From contig NZ_BPQO01000018.1 of assembly GCF_022179285.1 (NCBI RefSeq), positions 1 through 64,000 of the forward strand: a DNA stretch of 64,000 bases. The letters are read 5' to 3'. Shown here piece by piece: positions 52,631 to 62,339 of the stretch; the stretch's first letter is position 1, and each line of letters opens with the position of its first letter. The stretch comes from Methylobacterium hispanicum (GTDB taxonomy: Bacteria > Pseudomonadota > Alphaproteobacteria > Rhizobiales > Beijerinckiaceae). Under the pieces are notes generated by a model. The model saw only the letters and a list, made by a program, of their open reading frames with translations, was not told where the DNA came from and made no database searches. Both the position numbers and the translations under genes were made by a program.

Positions 52631-54895
52631 ATGTCCGACTTGGATCGAGCAGGCAGCGCCGCCCAGCACATCGACCTCTCCGCCTGCGACCGCGAGCCCA
52701 TCCACATCGTGGGCAGCGTCCAGCCGCACGGCTTCCTGCTCGCCCTCGATCCGCGAAGCCTCGTCGTCCTCCAGGCGAGCGCGAACGCACCCGCGGCCGC
52801 ATCGGTCGGCACGGCCCTGGAGAGCGCCTATCCCGAACTCGCCGCGCTCGCCGAACGCTACCGCGACGCGGGTGCGGAGGAGGACGGCGCCCTCTACCTG
52901 CGCACCGTCACGCTGGGGCTCGGCCCCGCGCGCCAATCCTACGAGGTCGCGGCGCACCGGATCGACGACCTCCTCGTCCTGGAGCTGGAGGAGACCGACG
53001 ACGCCTCCGGGGAGGCCGGCCTCGACGCGCTGAACCCGCGGCTGCGCGCCTTCGTGCGGCGCCTGCACGGGGCCCGCGGGGTCGAGGATCTCTGCCAGCT
53101 GCTCGCGCAGGACATCCGCCGCCTCACCGGCTTCGACCGCGCGCTGGTCTACCGCTTCGATCGGGACTGGCACGGCACGGTGCTCGCCGAGGACGGCAAC
53201 GGCGTGCTGCCGTCCTACCTCGACCTGCGTTTCCCCGCCTCCGACATCCCAGCCCAGGCGCGCGAGCTCTACCGGCGCAACCGCCTGCGCATCATTCCGG
53301 ACGCCGGCTACGTGCCGGTGCCGATCCGCCCCGGCACGACGGCCGCCGGCGAGCCCCTCGACCTCAGCCAGTCGATCCTCCGCTCGGTCTCGCCGGTCCA
53401 CGTCGCCTACATGCGCAACATGGGCACCATGGCGTCGATGTCGGTGTCGATCCTGGTGGACGGGGCGCTCTGGGGGCTGGTCTCCTGCCACAACCGGGAG
53501 CCGCGACGCGTCCCGTTCCAGGCCCGCAACGCCTGCGACGTCCTCACCCAGATCTTCGCGCTGCAGCTCTCCGCGAAGGTCCGCGGCGAGCAGGCCGAGC
53601 AGCGCCTCGCGCTCGGCGCCGTGCAGGGCCGTCTCCTCGGATTCATGGCGGAGGAGGACAGCTTCGTCGACGGGCTCCTGAACCACCCGGACGACGTCCT
53701 CGCGCTGGTGAACGCCTCGGGCGCGGCCGTCGTCACGGCCGACCGCTGCCGTCTCCTCGGCGCGGCGCCCCCGGAGGCGGAGGTGCGCGCCCTCTACGCA
53801 TGGCTCTCGGCGCGCGGGGAGGCCGACGACGTCTACGTCACCGAGTGCCTGGCCGAGGCCTTCCCGCGCGCCGCGGGCTTCGCCGACCGGGCGAGCGGCC
53901 TCCTGGCGATCTCGGTCTCGAAACGGTACGCGAGCTACATCCTCTGGTTCCGGCCGGAGGTGGTGCGCACCGTGCGGTGGGGCGGCAACCCCGTGAAGGC
54001 CGCCAGCCCCGACCCGGAGGGCGGCCCGGACCGGCTGCACCCGCGCAAGTCCTTCGACATCTGGAAGGAGACGGTGAAGGGCCGCTCGCTGCCCTGGTCG
54101 CTCCCGGAGGTCGAGGTGGCCGAGGACCTGCGCGCCTCGGTCCTCGGGATCGTGCTGCGCAGGGCCGAGGAACTCGCCGCCATGAGCGAGGAACTGCAGC
54201 GCTCGAACAAGGAGCTGGAGGCGTTCTCCTACTCGGTCAGCCACGACCTGCGCGCCCCCTTCCGCCACATCGTCGGCTACGCCAACCTGCTCAAGAACCG
54301 GGAGGGCCCGAACCTCTCCGACAAGGGACGGCACTACGTCGAGACCATCATCGAGGCGGCCTTCTCGGCGGGCACGCTCGTCGACAACCTGCTGAGCTTC
54401 TCGCAGATGGGGCGGCACGCCCTGAACCGGGTGACGGGGGATATGGGCGCGCTCGTCGAGGAGGTCCGGCGCAAGGTCCTGCGCGACGTGGGACCCGAGC
54501 GCGTCGTCCGGTGGGAGGTGGCGCCGCTCGGGCGCGCCTACGCCGACCCGGCGATGCTGCGGCTGGTGCTCGAGAACCTGCTCTCGAACGCCGTGAAGTA
54601 CACCCGCGGCCGGGACGAGGCGGTCATCGAGGTCGGCCGCCTGCCCCCGCGCGACGGGGAGAGCGTCTTCTACGTGCGCGACAACGGCGTCGGCTTCGAC
54701 ATGGCCTACGTGGACAAGCTCTTCGGCGTGTTCCAGCGCCTGCACCGGGTCGAGGAGTTCGAGGGCACCGGCATCGGGCTCGCGAACGTCCGCCGCATCG
54801 TCGAGCGTCACGGCGGCCGGACCTGGGCCGAGAGCCGGCTGGGCGAGGGCGCGACGTTCTACTTCACACTGCCGGTCCGGGAGGAAGCGCACTGA
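52631..54895 (+). CDS. bphP: Bacteriophytochrome histidine kinase
   Basis: 754 residues from ATG 52631; frames upstream cross the family A repeat. A PAS-GAF-PHY photosensory module comes first. Cys19 in DLSACDREPIHIVGSVQPHG is the biliverdin attachment site. GAF has RFPASDIPAQARELYRRN and SILRSVSPVHVAYMRNMG; the PHY arginine-rich tongue region includes YILWFRPEVVRTVRWGG. The kinase has the H-box SVSHDLRAPFRHI (His near 538) and N/G boxes. A red/far-red sensor, co-directional with two response-regulator genes directly downstream. Confidence 0.96.
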   Translation: MSDLDRAGSAAQHIDLSACDREPIHIVGSVQPHGFLLALDPRSLVVLQASANAPAAASVGTALESAYPELAALAERYRDAGAEEDGALYLRTVTLGLGPARQSYEVAAHRIDDLLVLELEETDDASGEAGLDALNPRLRAFVRRLHGARGVEDLCQLLAQDIRRLTGFDRALVYRFDRDWHGTVLAEDGNGVLPSYLDLRFPASDIPAQARELYRRNRLRIIPDAGYVPVPIRPGTTAAGEPLDLSQSILRSVSPVHVAYMRNMGTMASMSVSILVDGALWGLVSCHNREPRRVPFQARNACDVLTQIFALQLSAKVRGEQAEQRLALGAVQGRLLGFMAEEDSFVDGLLNHPDDVLALVNASGAAVVTADRCRLLGAAPPEAEVRALYAWLSARGEADDVYVTECLAEAFPRAAGFADRASGLLAISVSKRYASYILWFRPEVVRTVRWGGNPVKAASPDPEGGPDRLHPRKSFDIWKETVKGRSLPWSLPEVEVAEDLRASVLGIVLRRAEELAAMSEELQRSNKELEAFSYSVSHDLRAPFRHIVGYANLLKNREGPNLSDKGRHYVETIIEAAFSAGTLVDNLLSFSQMGRHALNRVTGDMGALVEEVRRKVLRDVGPERVVRWEVAPLGRAYADPAMLRLVLENLLSNAVKYTRGRDEAVIEVGRLPPRDGESVFYVRDNGVGFDMAYVDKLFGVFQRLHRVEEFEGTGIGLANVRRIVERHGGRTWAESRLGEGATFYFTLPVREEAH

Positions 54896-54896
54896 G

Positions 54897-55358
54897 ATGG
54901 CGGCCCTGAAGCCCATCCTCCTCGTCGAGGACAACCCGAACGACATCGAGCTGACGCTCGCCGCGCTCGAATCGAGCCAGCTCGCCAACGAGATCGTCAT
55001 CTGCCGCGACGGCGCCGAGGCGCTCGACTTCATCTACCGGCGCGGCAGCCACGAGGGCCGCGCGCGGCAGGACCCGGCCGTGGTGCTGCTCGACCTGAAA
55101 CTGCCCAAGGTCGACGGGCTGGAGGTGCTGGCCAAGGTGAAGGGCGACCCGGGCACGCGCGCCATCCCGGTGGTGATGCTGACCTCCTCGCGGGAGGAGA
55201 CCGACGTGGTGCGCTCCTACAATCTCGGCGTGAACGCCTTCGTGGTGAAGCCCGTCGCCTTCGACGAGTTCTTCGCCGCCATCAAGGAGATCGGCGTCTT
55301 CTGGGCGCTCCTGAACGAACCGCCGCCGCACCGGGGAGGCTGGCCATCGAACGCGTGA
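54897..55358 (+). CDS. Single-domain response regulator (Rcp1/BphR-like)
   Basis: 153 residues, starting one base after the phytochrome stop. A complete receiver: acidic pair in LLVEDNPNDIELT, phospho-acceptor in VVLLDLKLPKVDG, Thr/Ser in VMLTSSREE and Lys in VVKPVAFDEF. No output domain. It is the likely direct partner of the phytochrome kinase. Confidence 0.94.
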   Translation: MAALKPILLVEDNPNDIELTLAALESSQLANEIVICRDGAEALDFIYRRGSHEGRARQDPAVVLLDLKLPKVDGLEVLAKVKGDPGTRAIPVVMLTSSREETDVVRSYNLGVNAFVVKPVAFDEFFAAIKEIGVFWALLNEPPPHRGGWPSNA

Positions 55359-55368
55359 TGACCCACTG

Positions 55369-57087
55369 ATGGACGCCGCACCCTTGCGCCTCCTGCACCT
55401 CGAGGACAGCGACCTCGACGCCGAGCTGATCGAGGCCGAACTCGAGCGTCTCGGACAGGCCGTGCGGATCGTGCGCGTGATGAGCCGCGACGCGTTCGCC
55501 GCCGAGGCCGTGCCCGGCCGGCACGACCTGATCCTCGCCGACTACGTGCTGCCGACCTTCGACGGCATCAGCGCGCTCTCCCTGGCCAACGCCCAGTGCC
55601 CCGAGGTCCCGTTCGTCTTCTGCTCGGGCACGCTCGGCGAGGAGGTCGCCGTCGAGGCGCTCAAGAACGGCGCCACCGACTACGTGACCAAGCAGCGGCT
55701 CGACCGCCTGCCGCGCACGATCGTGCGGGCGCTCGCCGAGGCCCGCATCCGGGCGGAGAAGAGCGCCGCGCGGGCCGAACTCGAGGCCCTGAACCGGACG
55801 CTGGAGGCGCGCGTCGCCGAGCGGACCCGCGAACTCGCCGAGGCCAACGCCGCGCTCAAGGCGCAGATCGAGGAGCGCGAGCGCGTCGAGGAGGCCCTGC
55901 GGCTGGCCCAGCGCCTCGAGGCCGTCGGACAGCTCACCAGCGGCGTCGCGCACGACTTCAACAACCTCCTCACGGTGATCGCCGGCAACATCGAGTTCCT
56001 GGAGCGCGCCGTCGCCGACGAGCGCTCGCGGCGGCGCCTCGACATGATGCGCGGCGCCGCCGCGCGCGGCGCCAACCTGACCGCCCAGCTCCTCGCCTTC
56101 TCCCGACGCCAGCGTCTCGAGCCGACCCCGGTGAACCTGAACCGGACGGTCGCCTCGATGCGCGACCTGCTCACCAGCTCGATCGGCGGGGCGGTGCGGA
56201 TCGAGACCGCCCTGCACGAGGGGCTCTGGCGGGCCCTGGTCGATGCCACCCAGGTCGAGCTCGTCATCCTGAACCTCGCCATCAACGCCCGGGACGCGAT
56301 GGCGGTGGGCGGCCGCCTCACCATCGAGACCGCCAACATGACGGTGCAGGCGAGGCCGACGCGGCCCGAGCACCCGCAGCCGGGCGCGTACGTCATGGTC
56401 TCGGTCAGCGACACCGGGACCGGGATGTCGCCGGAGGTGCTGGCGCGGGTCTTCGAGCCCTTCTTCACCACCAAGGCGGTCGGCAAGGGATCGGGCCTCG
56501 GGCTCGCCCAGGTCTACGGCTTCGTGAAGCAGTCCGGCGGCGGCCTGCGCATCGACACGGCGCCCGGCGAGGGCACGTCGATCAAGGTGTACCTGCCGCG
56601 GGCCGAAGGCGAGCGGGCGATCGCCCCGGCCGCGGACGACGAGGTCGATTGCCTGCGCGACCACCCGCTGGGCGCCAAGCCCGCGCTGCTGGTCGTCGAC
56701 GACGACGGCGGCGTGCGCGAGGTGACCGCGACCCGGCTCGGCGAGGCGGGCTACGCCGTGCGCGAGGCGGCCTCGGGCCTGCAGGCCCTGGCGGCGCTCG
56801 AGGCGGACCCGTGCGTCGATCTCGTGGTGATCGATTTCGCGATGCCCGGCATGAACGGGGCGGAGGCCGCGATCGAGCTCCGCAAGCGCTGGCCGCACAT
56901 CCCGGTCCTGTTCGTCACGGGCTACGCCGACACCGCGGCGCTGACCCAGGCGGGTGCGGTGGGGGCCGACGGCATCGTGCAGAAGCCGTTCCGGGACGGT
57001 GAACTGGAGCGCAAGGTCGCCGCAGCGCTCGCGGCTCGCCCGGTGCCGCGCTTGAGGCTGGTCACGGACCGCGACCGGAGCGCGTGA
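55369..57087 (+). CDS. Hybrid histidine kinase: receiver-kinase-receiver
   Basis: 572 residues. An N-terminal receiver (about 6-125, LILADYVLPTFDG) is followed by a coiled coil (about 130-180), a HisKA/HATPase core with H-box TSGVAHDFNNLLTVIAG and ATP lid GKGSGLGLAQVYG, and a C-terminal receiver (about 440-555, VVIDFAMPGMNG). It has no sensor or membrane part, so it probably takes input by phosphotransfer. Third gene of the phytochrome unit, 10 bp after the response regulator. Confidence 0.94.
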   Translation: MDAAPLRLLHLEDSDLDAELIEAELERLGQAVRIVRVMSRDAFAAEAVPGRHDLILADYVLPTFDGISALSLANAQCPEVPFVFCSGTLGEEVAVEALKNGATDYVTKQRLDRLPRTIVRALAEARIRAEKSAARAELEALNRTLEARVAERTRELAEANAALKAQIEERERVEEALRLAQRLEAVGQLTSGVAHDFNNLLTVIAGNIEFLERAVADERSRRRLDMMRGAAARGANLTAQLLAFSRRQRLEPTPVNLNRTVASMRDLLTSSIGGAVRIETALHEGLWRALVDATQVELVILNLAINARDAMAVGGRLTIETANMTVQARPTRPEHPQPGAYVMVSVSDTGTGMSPEVLARVFEPFFTTKAVGKGSGLGLAQVYGFVKQSGGGLRIDTAPGEGTSIKVYLPRAEGERAIAPAADDEVDCLRDHPLGAKPALLVVDDDGGVREVTATRLGEAGYAVREAASGLQALAALEADPCVDLVVIDFAMPGMNGAEAAIELRKRWPHIPVLFVTGYADTAALTQAGAVGADGIVQKPFRDGELERKVAAALAARPVPRLRLVTDRDRSA

Positions 57088-57238
57088 GGCGCGGGCGTCC
57101 GGATCCGGCGGGGCTCCTCGCGGGATCCGGATGTCCCGGAGCCGCAGTAGCCGGTGGAGGCGGCCCGGTCGCGACCGCCCTCCGCCGGGTCGGCCCCCGG
57201 GCTCGACGCGATGCCGGGGGCCGACCGTCCCGCGGGGG

Positions 57239-57430
57239 TTACTGACCGGCGGGCTTGCTGGCCGGAGCGGGGTTGGTGTTCGACGCCGGAGGGGCGGGGT
57301 TGGCGGGCGCGGCAGTGGTGGGCGCGGGTGCGGCGGGCGCCGGCGGCGGGGGAGCCTCGGCCTTCTTCTCGTCCTTGCAGGCCGTGAGCGCGAGCAGGCC
57401 GACGAGCGGCAAGACGGTGCGGATGCGCAT
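57239..57430 (-). CDS. Small Pro/Ala-rich lipoprotein
   Basis: 63 residues from MRIRTVLPLVGLLALTAC, with AGGAGG eight bases before the ATG. The lipobox LTAC predicts lipidation at Cys18. The mature part is KDEKKAEAPPPP followed by a low-complexity Pro/Ala/Thr/Asn tail. Probably a short envelope lipoprotein of unknown role. Confidence 0.8.
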   Translation of the reverse strand: MRIRTVLPLVGLLALTACKDEKKAEAPPPPAPAAPAPTTAAPANPAPPASNTNPAPASKPAGQ

Positions 57431-57587
57431 GGGTGTTCCTCCTGATTGGCCGAAGTCGCAGTCGATGAACGCCACAGGGGAGGAGTCCGATCCTCGCAAG
57501 ATCGTGGACGACCGCGGGGCCGGGGCGCGATCGCCGCGCAGGTGAGCGGATCCGACGGCCTCCGGCGAGCTCAGCCGGGCAGGGGGA

Positions 57588-58529
57588 TCAGAGCCGGCGC
57601 CGCAGCCAGCCCGCGATCAGGTCGAGCGCGTCTGCCGCGGCCGCGATCACGCCGCCAAGCTCGATGAAGCCGTGGACCATGCCCGGATAGGTCCGCCGCT
57701 CCACCGCGACGCCCGCGGCGGCCAGCCGGTCGGCATAGGCCTCGCCCTCGTCGTGCAGCACGTCGCGGGCGCCGCCGACGAGCAGCGCGGGCGCGAGGCC
57801 GGCGGCGTCCGGCACGAGGATCGGCGAGGTCCGCCAGTCGAGGGCGAGGCTCGGGTCGGGCATGTGCCGGGCGTGGAAATAGCGCACCATCTCCCAGGTC
57901 AGCGGCGGCACCGCCGCGTTGCGGCGGCGGGAGGGGTAGAGGTCCGGATCGAGGCGGTTGTCGGTGCTCGGGTAGATCAGCACCTGCCCGCGCAGGGCCA
58001 GGCCGGCGTCGCGCGCCGCGATCGCCGCGACGGCCGCGAGGCTGCCCCCGGCACTGTCGCCGCCGACCGCGAGCCGGGCCGGGTCGAGCCCGAGCCTGCC
58101 GGCCTCCGCGGCGATCCAGCGCAGGGCCGCGACCGCGTCCTCGGCGGCGGCGGGCGCCGGGTGCTCCGGGGCGAGCCGGTAATCGACCGCGACGACCGCG
58201 ACGCCCGCCCGCGCCGCGATCTGGCGGCAGACCTTGTCGTGCGATTCGAGATCGCCCACCACCCAGCCGCCGCCGTGCAGGTAGACGAGCGCCGGGGCCG
58301 GCGCGTCCCCGGCCGCCCACGGCCGGTAGAGGCGGAGCGGGATCGGGCCGGCCGGACCCGCCGCCGGAATGTCCGCGACCGACGCCATCTCGACCGCGGG
58401 GCCGCCGAAATGCCGGCTCTGGCGCCGGTACATCGCGCGGGCCTCGGAGACCGCCAGCGCGCTCATCGGCGGGGTGCGCCGCCGCGCGATGCGCTCGAGG
58501 AAAGCCGCAGCCTCCGGGTCCAGATCCAC
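57588..58529 (-). CDS. Alpha/beta hydrolase of the HSL (hormone-sensitive lipase) family
   Basis: 313 residues from a GTG at 58529 (VDLDPEAAAFLERI), with GGGGAG six bases upstream; an ATG at 58616 is an alternative. The HGGGW oxyanion motif, the nucleophile elbow VGGDSAGGSLAA, the acid in GARDVLHDEGEAYA and the histidine in GMVHGFIE are all present. It is a cytosolic carboxylesterase for short acyl esters, divergent from the GST gene. Confidence 0.92.
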   Translation of the reverse strand: MDLDPEAAAFLERIARRRTPPMSALAVSEARAMYRRQSRHFGGPAVEMASVADIPAAGPAGPIPLRLYRPWAAGDAPAPALVYLHGGGWVVGDLESHDKVCRQIAARAGVAVVAVDYRLAPEHPAPAAAEDAVAALRWIAAEAGRLGLDPARLAVGGDSAGGSLAAVAAIAARDAGLALRGQVLIYPSTDNRLDPDLYPSRRRNAAVPPLTWEMVRYFHARHMPDPSLALDWRTSPILVPDAAGLAPALLVGGARDVLHDEGEAYADRLAAAGVAVERRTYPGMVHGFIELGGVIAAAADALDLIAGWLRRRL

Positions 58530-58630
58530 CGCACGCTCCCCCGCATCACCGATCCGTGTCACGCCGCCGGGCTCGACTTCCGCCGCGGGCGCGCCGATGA
58601 CGGCACCGATCCCCATGGCGGAGTCCGACC

Positions 58631-59416
58631 ATGCTGCTCTACGAGCACCCGCTCTCGTCCTACGCGCAGAAGGTGAAGATCGCGCTGCGGGAGAAGGGCC
58701 TGGACTTCACCGCGGAACGCCCCGCGGATTTCGGCACGGGGCACCGCGGCGGGCCCCTCGGGCAGGCCAACCCACGGGCCGAGGTCCCGGTCCTCATCGA
58801 CGGGGACGTCACGCTCTTCGAATCGACCGTGATCCTCGAATACATCGAGGAACGCTGGCCGGAGCCGCCGCTGCTGCCGCGCGCGCCCGCCGCCCGCGCC
58901 CGGGCGCGCCTGACCGAGGAGGTCTGCGACACGCAGTACGAGGCCGTGAACTGGGGCTTCGGCGAGGTGCTCTGGTTCCGCCGCGCCACCGGGGACCTCG
59001 CCGGCCGGCTGAAGGCGCGGGCCGCCCGCCAGACCGCGGAGCTTCAGGCCTGGCTGACGGAGCGGCTCGGCGAGGCGGACTGGTTCGGCGGCGCGCGTTT
59101 CGGCTGGGCCGACGCCGCTGCGGCCCCGATGGTCAACCGCTCGGTCCATTACGGCCTCGGGCCGGACGCGGGCAGCCCGCTCGCGCGCTGGCACGCGCGC
59201 CTGTGCGAACGCCCCGCCGTCGCCGCGACCTTCGCGGAGTTCGACGCCGCCGCCGCGCAGATGGCGGCGGCCTCGGAGCACTACACGACGGGCGGGCGCC
59301 GCCGGGCGTACCGCGACCACCGGCTCGAATGGATGGTCAGGTCCGGCGGCGTCGCGGTGGTGCTGGCGGGTCTGCGCGAGGACAACATCCGCTTCTCCTG
59401 GCCGCACGGCGAATAG
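58631..59416 (+). CDS. Glutathione S-transferase family protein
   Basis: 261 residues. The thioredoxin-like N-terminal domain (1-80) has LYEHPLSSYAQKVKIALREKGLDF and VPVLIDGDVTLFESTVILEYIEE (cis-Pro and glutathione-binding ES). The C-terminal helical domain follows, with WFGGARFGWADAAAAPM. Substrate unknown. Its stop TAG is the first three bases of a family B repeat. Confidence 0.93.
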   Translation: MLLYEHPLSSYAQKVKIALREKGLDFTAERPADFGTGHRGGPLGQANPRAEVPVLIDGDVTLFESTVILEYIEERWPEPPLLPRAPAARARARLTEEVCDTQYEAVNWGFGEVLWFRRATGDLAGRLKARAARQTAELQAWLTERLGEADWFGGARFGWADAAAAPMVNRSVHYGLGPDAGSPLARWHARLCERPAVAATFAEFDAAAAQMAAASEHYTTGGRRRAYRDHRLEWMVRSGGVAVVLAGLREDNIRFSWPHGE

Positions 59417-59520
59417 AGCGCTCTCAGCGCCGAAGTGGACGCCGGTCCGGCGCATGAGAGCGCGTCGGGACGAGAGGTCGGAGCCGTTCCCGAGCGTAAC
59501 GCGATCGGGAGCGGCTCTAG
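59414..59520. repeat. Dispersed repeat, family B, copy 2
   Basis: It starts TAGAGCGCTCTCAGCGCCGA, contains the AGCGCCGAAGTGGACGCCGG hairpin, and ends in GAGCCGTTCCCGAGC paired with GATCGGGAGCGGCTC. The order matches the minus strand of copy 1 (49162 to 49050). The initial TAG terminates the GST gene. Confidence 0.85.
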
Positions 59521-59631
59521 GGGCGTCCCGGCGGGCGGCGCCGGCGACGTTCGCGGCATCGCGACGCCCACCCCGCCGCGGAACGCCCGGCGGCGCGCCC
59601 GGTTGGCCCTCCAAATCATCCGGAGCGACCG

Positions 59632-60510
59632 ATGACCGACAGCAACCCGCTGACCAAGTACCCGCGCCCGCCCTTCGAGGGCCAGCCGCAGAGCTTCCCC
59701 GGCAAGACCGGCCGGATGGCGCCGGAGCCGGACCACGGCGAGGAGAGCTACCGGGGTTCGGGCAAGCTCGCCGGCAAGGCTGCGCTGATCACCGGCGGCG
59801 ATTCGGGCATCGGCCGGGCGGTCGCCATCGCGTACGCGCGCGAGGGGGCCGACGTCGCCCTGTCCTACCTGCCCGAGGAGCAGGCGGACGCCGAGGCGGT
59901 CGGCGCCTGGATCGAGCGGGCCGGACGGCGCGCCCTGCTGCTGCCGGGCGACCTCAAGGACGCGGCCTACGCCCGCGAGATCGTGTCCCGCACCGCCGAG
60001 ACGTTCGGCCGCCTCGACGTGGTGGTAAACAACGGCGCCTTCCAGCAGCCGAACCAGGATCTCGACGGGATCGAGGACGCGGTGTTCGAGGACCATTTCC
60101 GCACGAACGTCTTCGGGGCCTTCTACGTGACCAAGGCGGCAGCCGGCCATCTGAAGCCCGGCGCCTCGGTGATCTTCACCTCGTCGGTCAACTCGAAGCA
60201 CCCGATGCCATCGCTGCTCGCCTACAGCGCCACCAAGGGCGCGCTGAGCAACCTCGTGCTCAGCCTCGCGCAGCTCCTGGCCCCGAAGGGCGTCCGGGTG
60301 AACGGCGTGCTGCCGGGCCCGATCTGGACGCCGTTCATCCCCTCGGGGATGGAGGAGGATTCCGTGAAGAATTTCGGCAGCCAGGTCCCGTTCGGTCGCC
60401 CCGGGCAGCCGGCCGAACTCGCCTCGGCCTACGTGATGCTCGCGGCGGACGAGAGCAGCTACACCTCGGGCGCCCTCGTCACGGTCGCGGGCGCGATGCC
60501 CGTGCTCTGA
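59632..60510 (+). CDS. Short-chain dehydrogenase/reductase (YghA-like)
   Basis: 292 residues. An N-terminal 45-residue extension (YPRPPFEGQPQSFPGKTGRM) is typical of the YghA/general-stress SDR group. The NAD(P) site is LITGGDSGIGRAVAIAYARE; NNGAF is the second motif; the catalytic Ser is in FTSSVNS and the Tyr/Lys in YSATKG. Cytosolic oxidoreductase, substrate unknown. Confidence 0.94.
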   Translation: MTDSNPLTKYPRPPFEGQPQSFPGKTGRMAPEPDHGEESYRGSGKLAGKAALITGGDSGIGRAVAIAYAREGADVALSYLPEEQADAEAVGAWIERAGRRALLLPGDLKDAAYAREIVSRTAETFGRLDVVVNNGAFQQPNQDLDGIEDAVFEDHFRTNVFGAFYVTKAAAGHLKPGASVIFTSSVNSKHPMPSLLAYSATKGALSNLVLSLAQLLAPKGVRVNGVLPGPIWTPFIPSGMEEDSVKNFGSQVPFGRPGQPAELASAYVMLAADESSYTSGALVTVAGAMPVL

Positions 60511-60782
60511 GCGGCCCGGCCGGACGGCCAGGACCCGCCCGGCGCGGGCGGGAGAGGCTCGTCCGGCCCCCCAATACCTGACGCGCGCCCGGATCTGCAG
60601 CATCCATATGCAACCTTGGCGCGAATGTAGAGAAAAATCCCTCCCAGGTTCCGGATCTGCCCGGATCGACTGTCCGGATCCGGGCGGCGAGAGCGATTCA
60701 TTAAGCCTAATCCCGGATGAATGGCGGTCACGTTCGCGGACCGGCGCCCGCCGGGTCCCGAGCGGTCTTCAGGCTTCGCGCC
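60511..60782. other. Intergenic region with the probable promoter of the TolC-type gene
   Basis: About 270 bases without a gene. The piece GATTCATTAAGCCTAATCCC at about 60696 is AT-richer than its surroundings and is the likely promoter zone. No repeat or FixK-type box was seen. Confidence 0.35.
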
Positions 60783-62339
60783 ATGGGACGAGGGATGTCG
60801 GGTCGCACCATCACAGCACGGACCGGTGAGCGCGCGCTGCTCGTCGTCCTCGCCGCGGCCCTCCACGGCGCGCCCGCGCAGGCCCAGACCCTCGATCAGG
60901 CCGCCGCTGCGGCGCTGGAGAACAGCTTCGTCCTGCGCGCCGACCGGGCGCGGCAGGAGGGCGCGGAGGCGCGCGAGCGCGGCGCGCTCGACGCCTTCAT
61001 GCCGACGGTGTCGCTCCTCGGCGACAAGCCGCTCTCCAGCCGCTTCACCTACGGCCCGCGCATCGAGCCGACCCAGATCGGCATCGATTCGACGCCCCGC
61101 GCGGCCCCCCGCCAGTACGGCATCACCGCCGACCTGCCCCTGTTCGACGGCTTCGGGCGCCTGCACACCCTGCGCTCGGCCGAGGCGCTGACCGATGCCG
61201 GCCGCTTCATCACCCTCGGCCAGCGCCAGCAGGTGCTGCTCGACACGGCGGTCGCCTACATCACGGTGCTGCGCGACGTCCGGATCCTCGCCGCCCGCGA
61301 GGCGCAGATCGGCGCGATCCTGCGCATCCGCGACGCGACCGCGCGGCAGTTCGAGGTCAACGACGCGACCCGCACCGACGTGGCGCTGACCGAGTCCCGC
61401 GTGCAGGCGGCCGAGGCCGCCCGCGACCGGGCCCAGGCGGAACTGGCCGCCGCCCGCCTCGGCTTCAAGCGCGTCACGCAGATCGAGCCCGAGCGGATGG
61501 TGCCGCCGCGCTTCCCCGACCGGCTGCCGCGCGACGAGCTGGCCTATGCCGAACTGGTGCGCGCGGCCAATCCGGGGCTCGCCGCCGCCCGCCTCGACGC
61601 GAAGTCGGCCGCCTTCCAGGCGAGCGCGACGGTGGGCGCGGTGCTGCCGCAGGTGAACCTCCAGGTCAGCCACGGCTCGACCTTCGGCTACAGCCCCACC
61701 CTCGACCGCATCACCGACACCACCGCCCGGGTGATCGCGCGCGTGCCCCTCTACCAGCCCGGCGCCTTCCCGAGGATCGCCGAGGCATCGGCGCTCGCGC
61801 GCCAGCGCGGCTACGAGGTGCAGGACCAGGAGCTGGCGACGCTGACCGCGGCCCGCACCGCCTTCGCCCGGCGGGTGGCGGTGACCGATCAGGTCCGGCG
61901 CCTGACCGAGCGTGTCACCTTCCTGCGGGCGACGATCCGGGGCTTCGAGGTGGAGCGCGGCGCGGGTTTCCGCACCGTTCTGGACGAGCTGAACCTGCGG
62001 GCGGAACTCGCCGACGCGGAGGTCGCGACCGCGATCGTGACGACCGAGCGCGACGCGCTGAGCCTGCAGCTCTCGGCCGCCGCGAACCTCCTCGACGTCG
62101 GCCAGAGCGTGCCGGCGGACCGCCGCTTCGAGACGCTCGCCGCCGTGCGCGACCCGCTGACGACCGCCGCGCTGCGTCGCGGCGGCGAGGCCGGCCCGGT
62201 GAGGCGCGCCGCCCGCGCCGGGGGCGCCCGGCCGGAACCGGGTGTGCCCGCCCTGCGCGGCTCGATCGGCGAGCCGGCCCCGGCCCGCTTCGGCCTCGCC
62301 TCCCACGGGCGCACCGGATGGGTGGTGCTGACCCGGTGA
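60783..62339 (+). CDS. TolC-family outer membrane efflux/secretion protein
   Basis: 518 residues from ATG 60783 (60717 and 60795 are alternatives). A signal peptide (LLVVLAAALHGAPAQA) is followed by TLDQAAAAALENSFVLRADRARQEG, the usual start of TolC proteins. Two long coiled-coil halves follow, with LRIRDATARQFEVNDATRTDVALTES and GAGFRTVLDELNLRAELADAEV. It forms the outer-membrane channel of a type I system, likely with the convergent ABC transporter. Its TGA is the start of a family A repeat. Confidence 0.9.
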   Translation: MGRGMSGRTITARTGERALLVVLAAALHGAPAQAQTLDQAAAAALENSFVLRADRARQEGAEARERGALDAFMPTVSLLGDKPLSSRFTYGPRIEPTQIGIDSTPRAAPRQYGITADLPLFDGFGRLHTLRSAEALTDAGRFITLGQRQQVLLDTAVAYITVLRDVRILAAREAQIGAILRIRDATARQFEVNDATRTDVALTESRVQAAEAARDRAQAELAAARLGFKRVTQIEPERMVPPRFPDRLPRDELAYAELVRAANPGLAAARLDAKSAAFQASATVGAVLPQVNLQVSHGSTFGYSPTLDRITDTTARVIARVPLYQPGAFPRIAEASALARQRGYEVQDQELATLTAARTAFARRVAVTDQVRRLTERVTFLRATIRGFEVERGAGFRTVLDELNLRAELADAEVATAIVTTERDALSLQLSAAANLLDVGQSVPADRRFETLAAVRDPLTTAALRRGGEAGPVRRAARAGGARPEPGVPALRGSIGEPAPARFGLASHGRTGWVVLTR

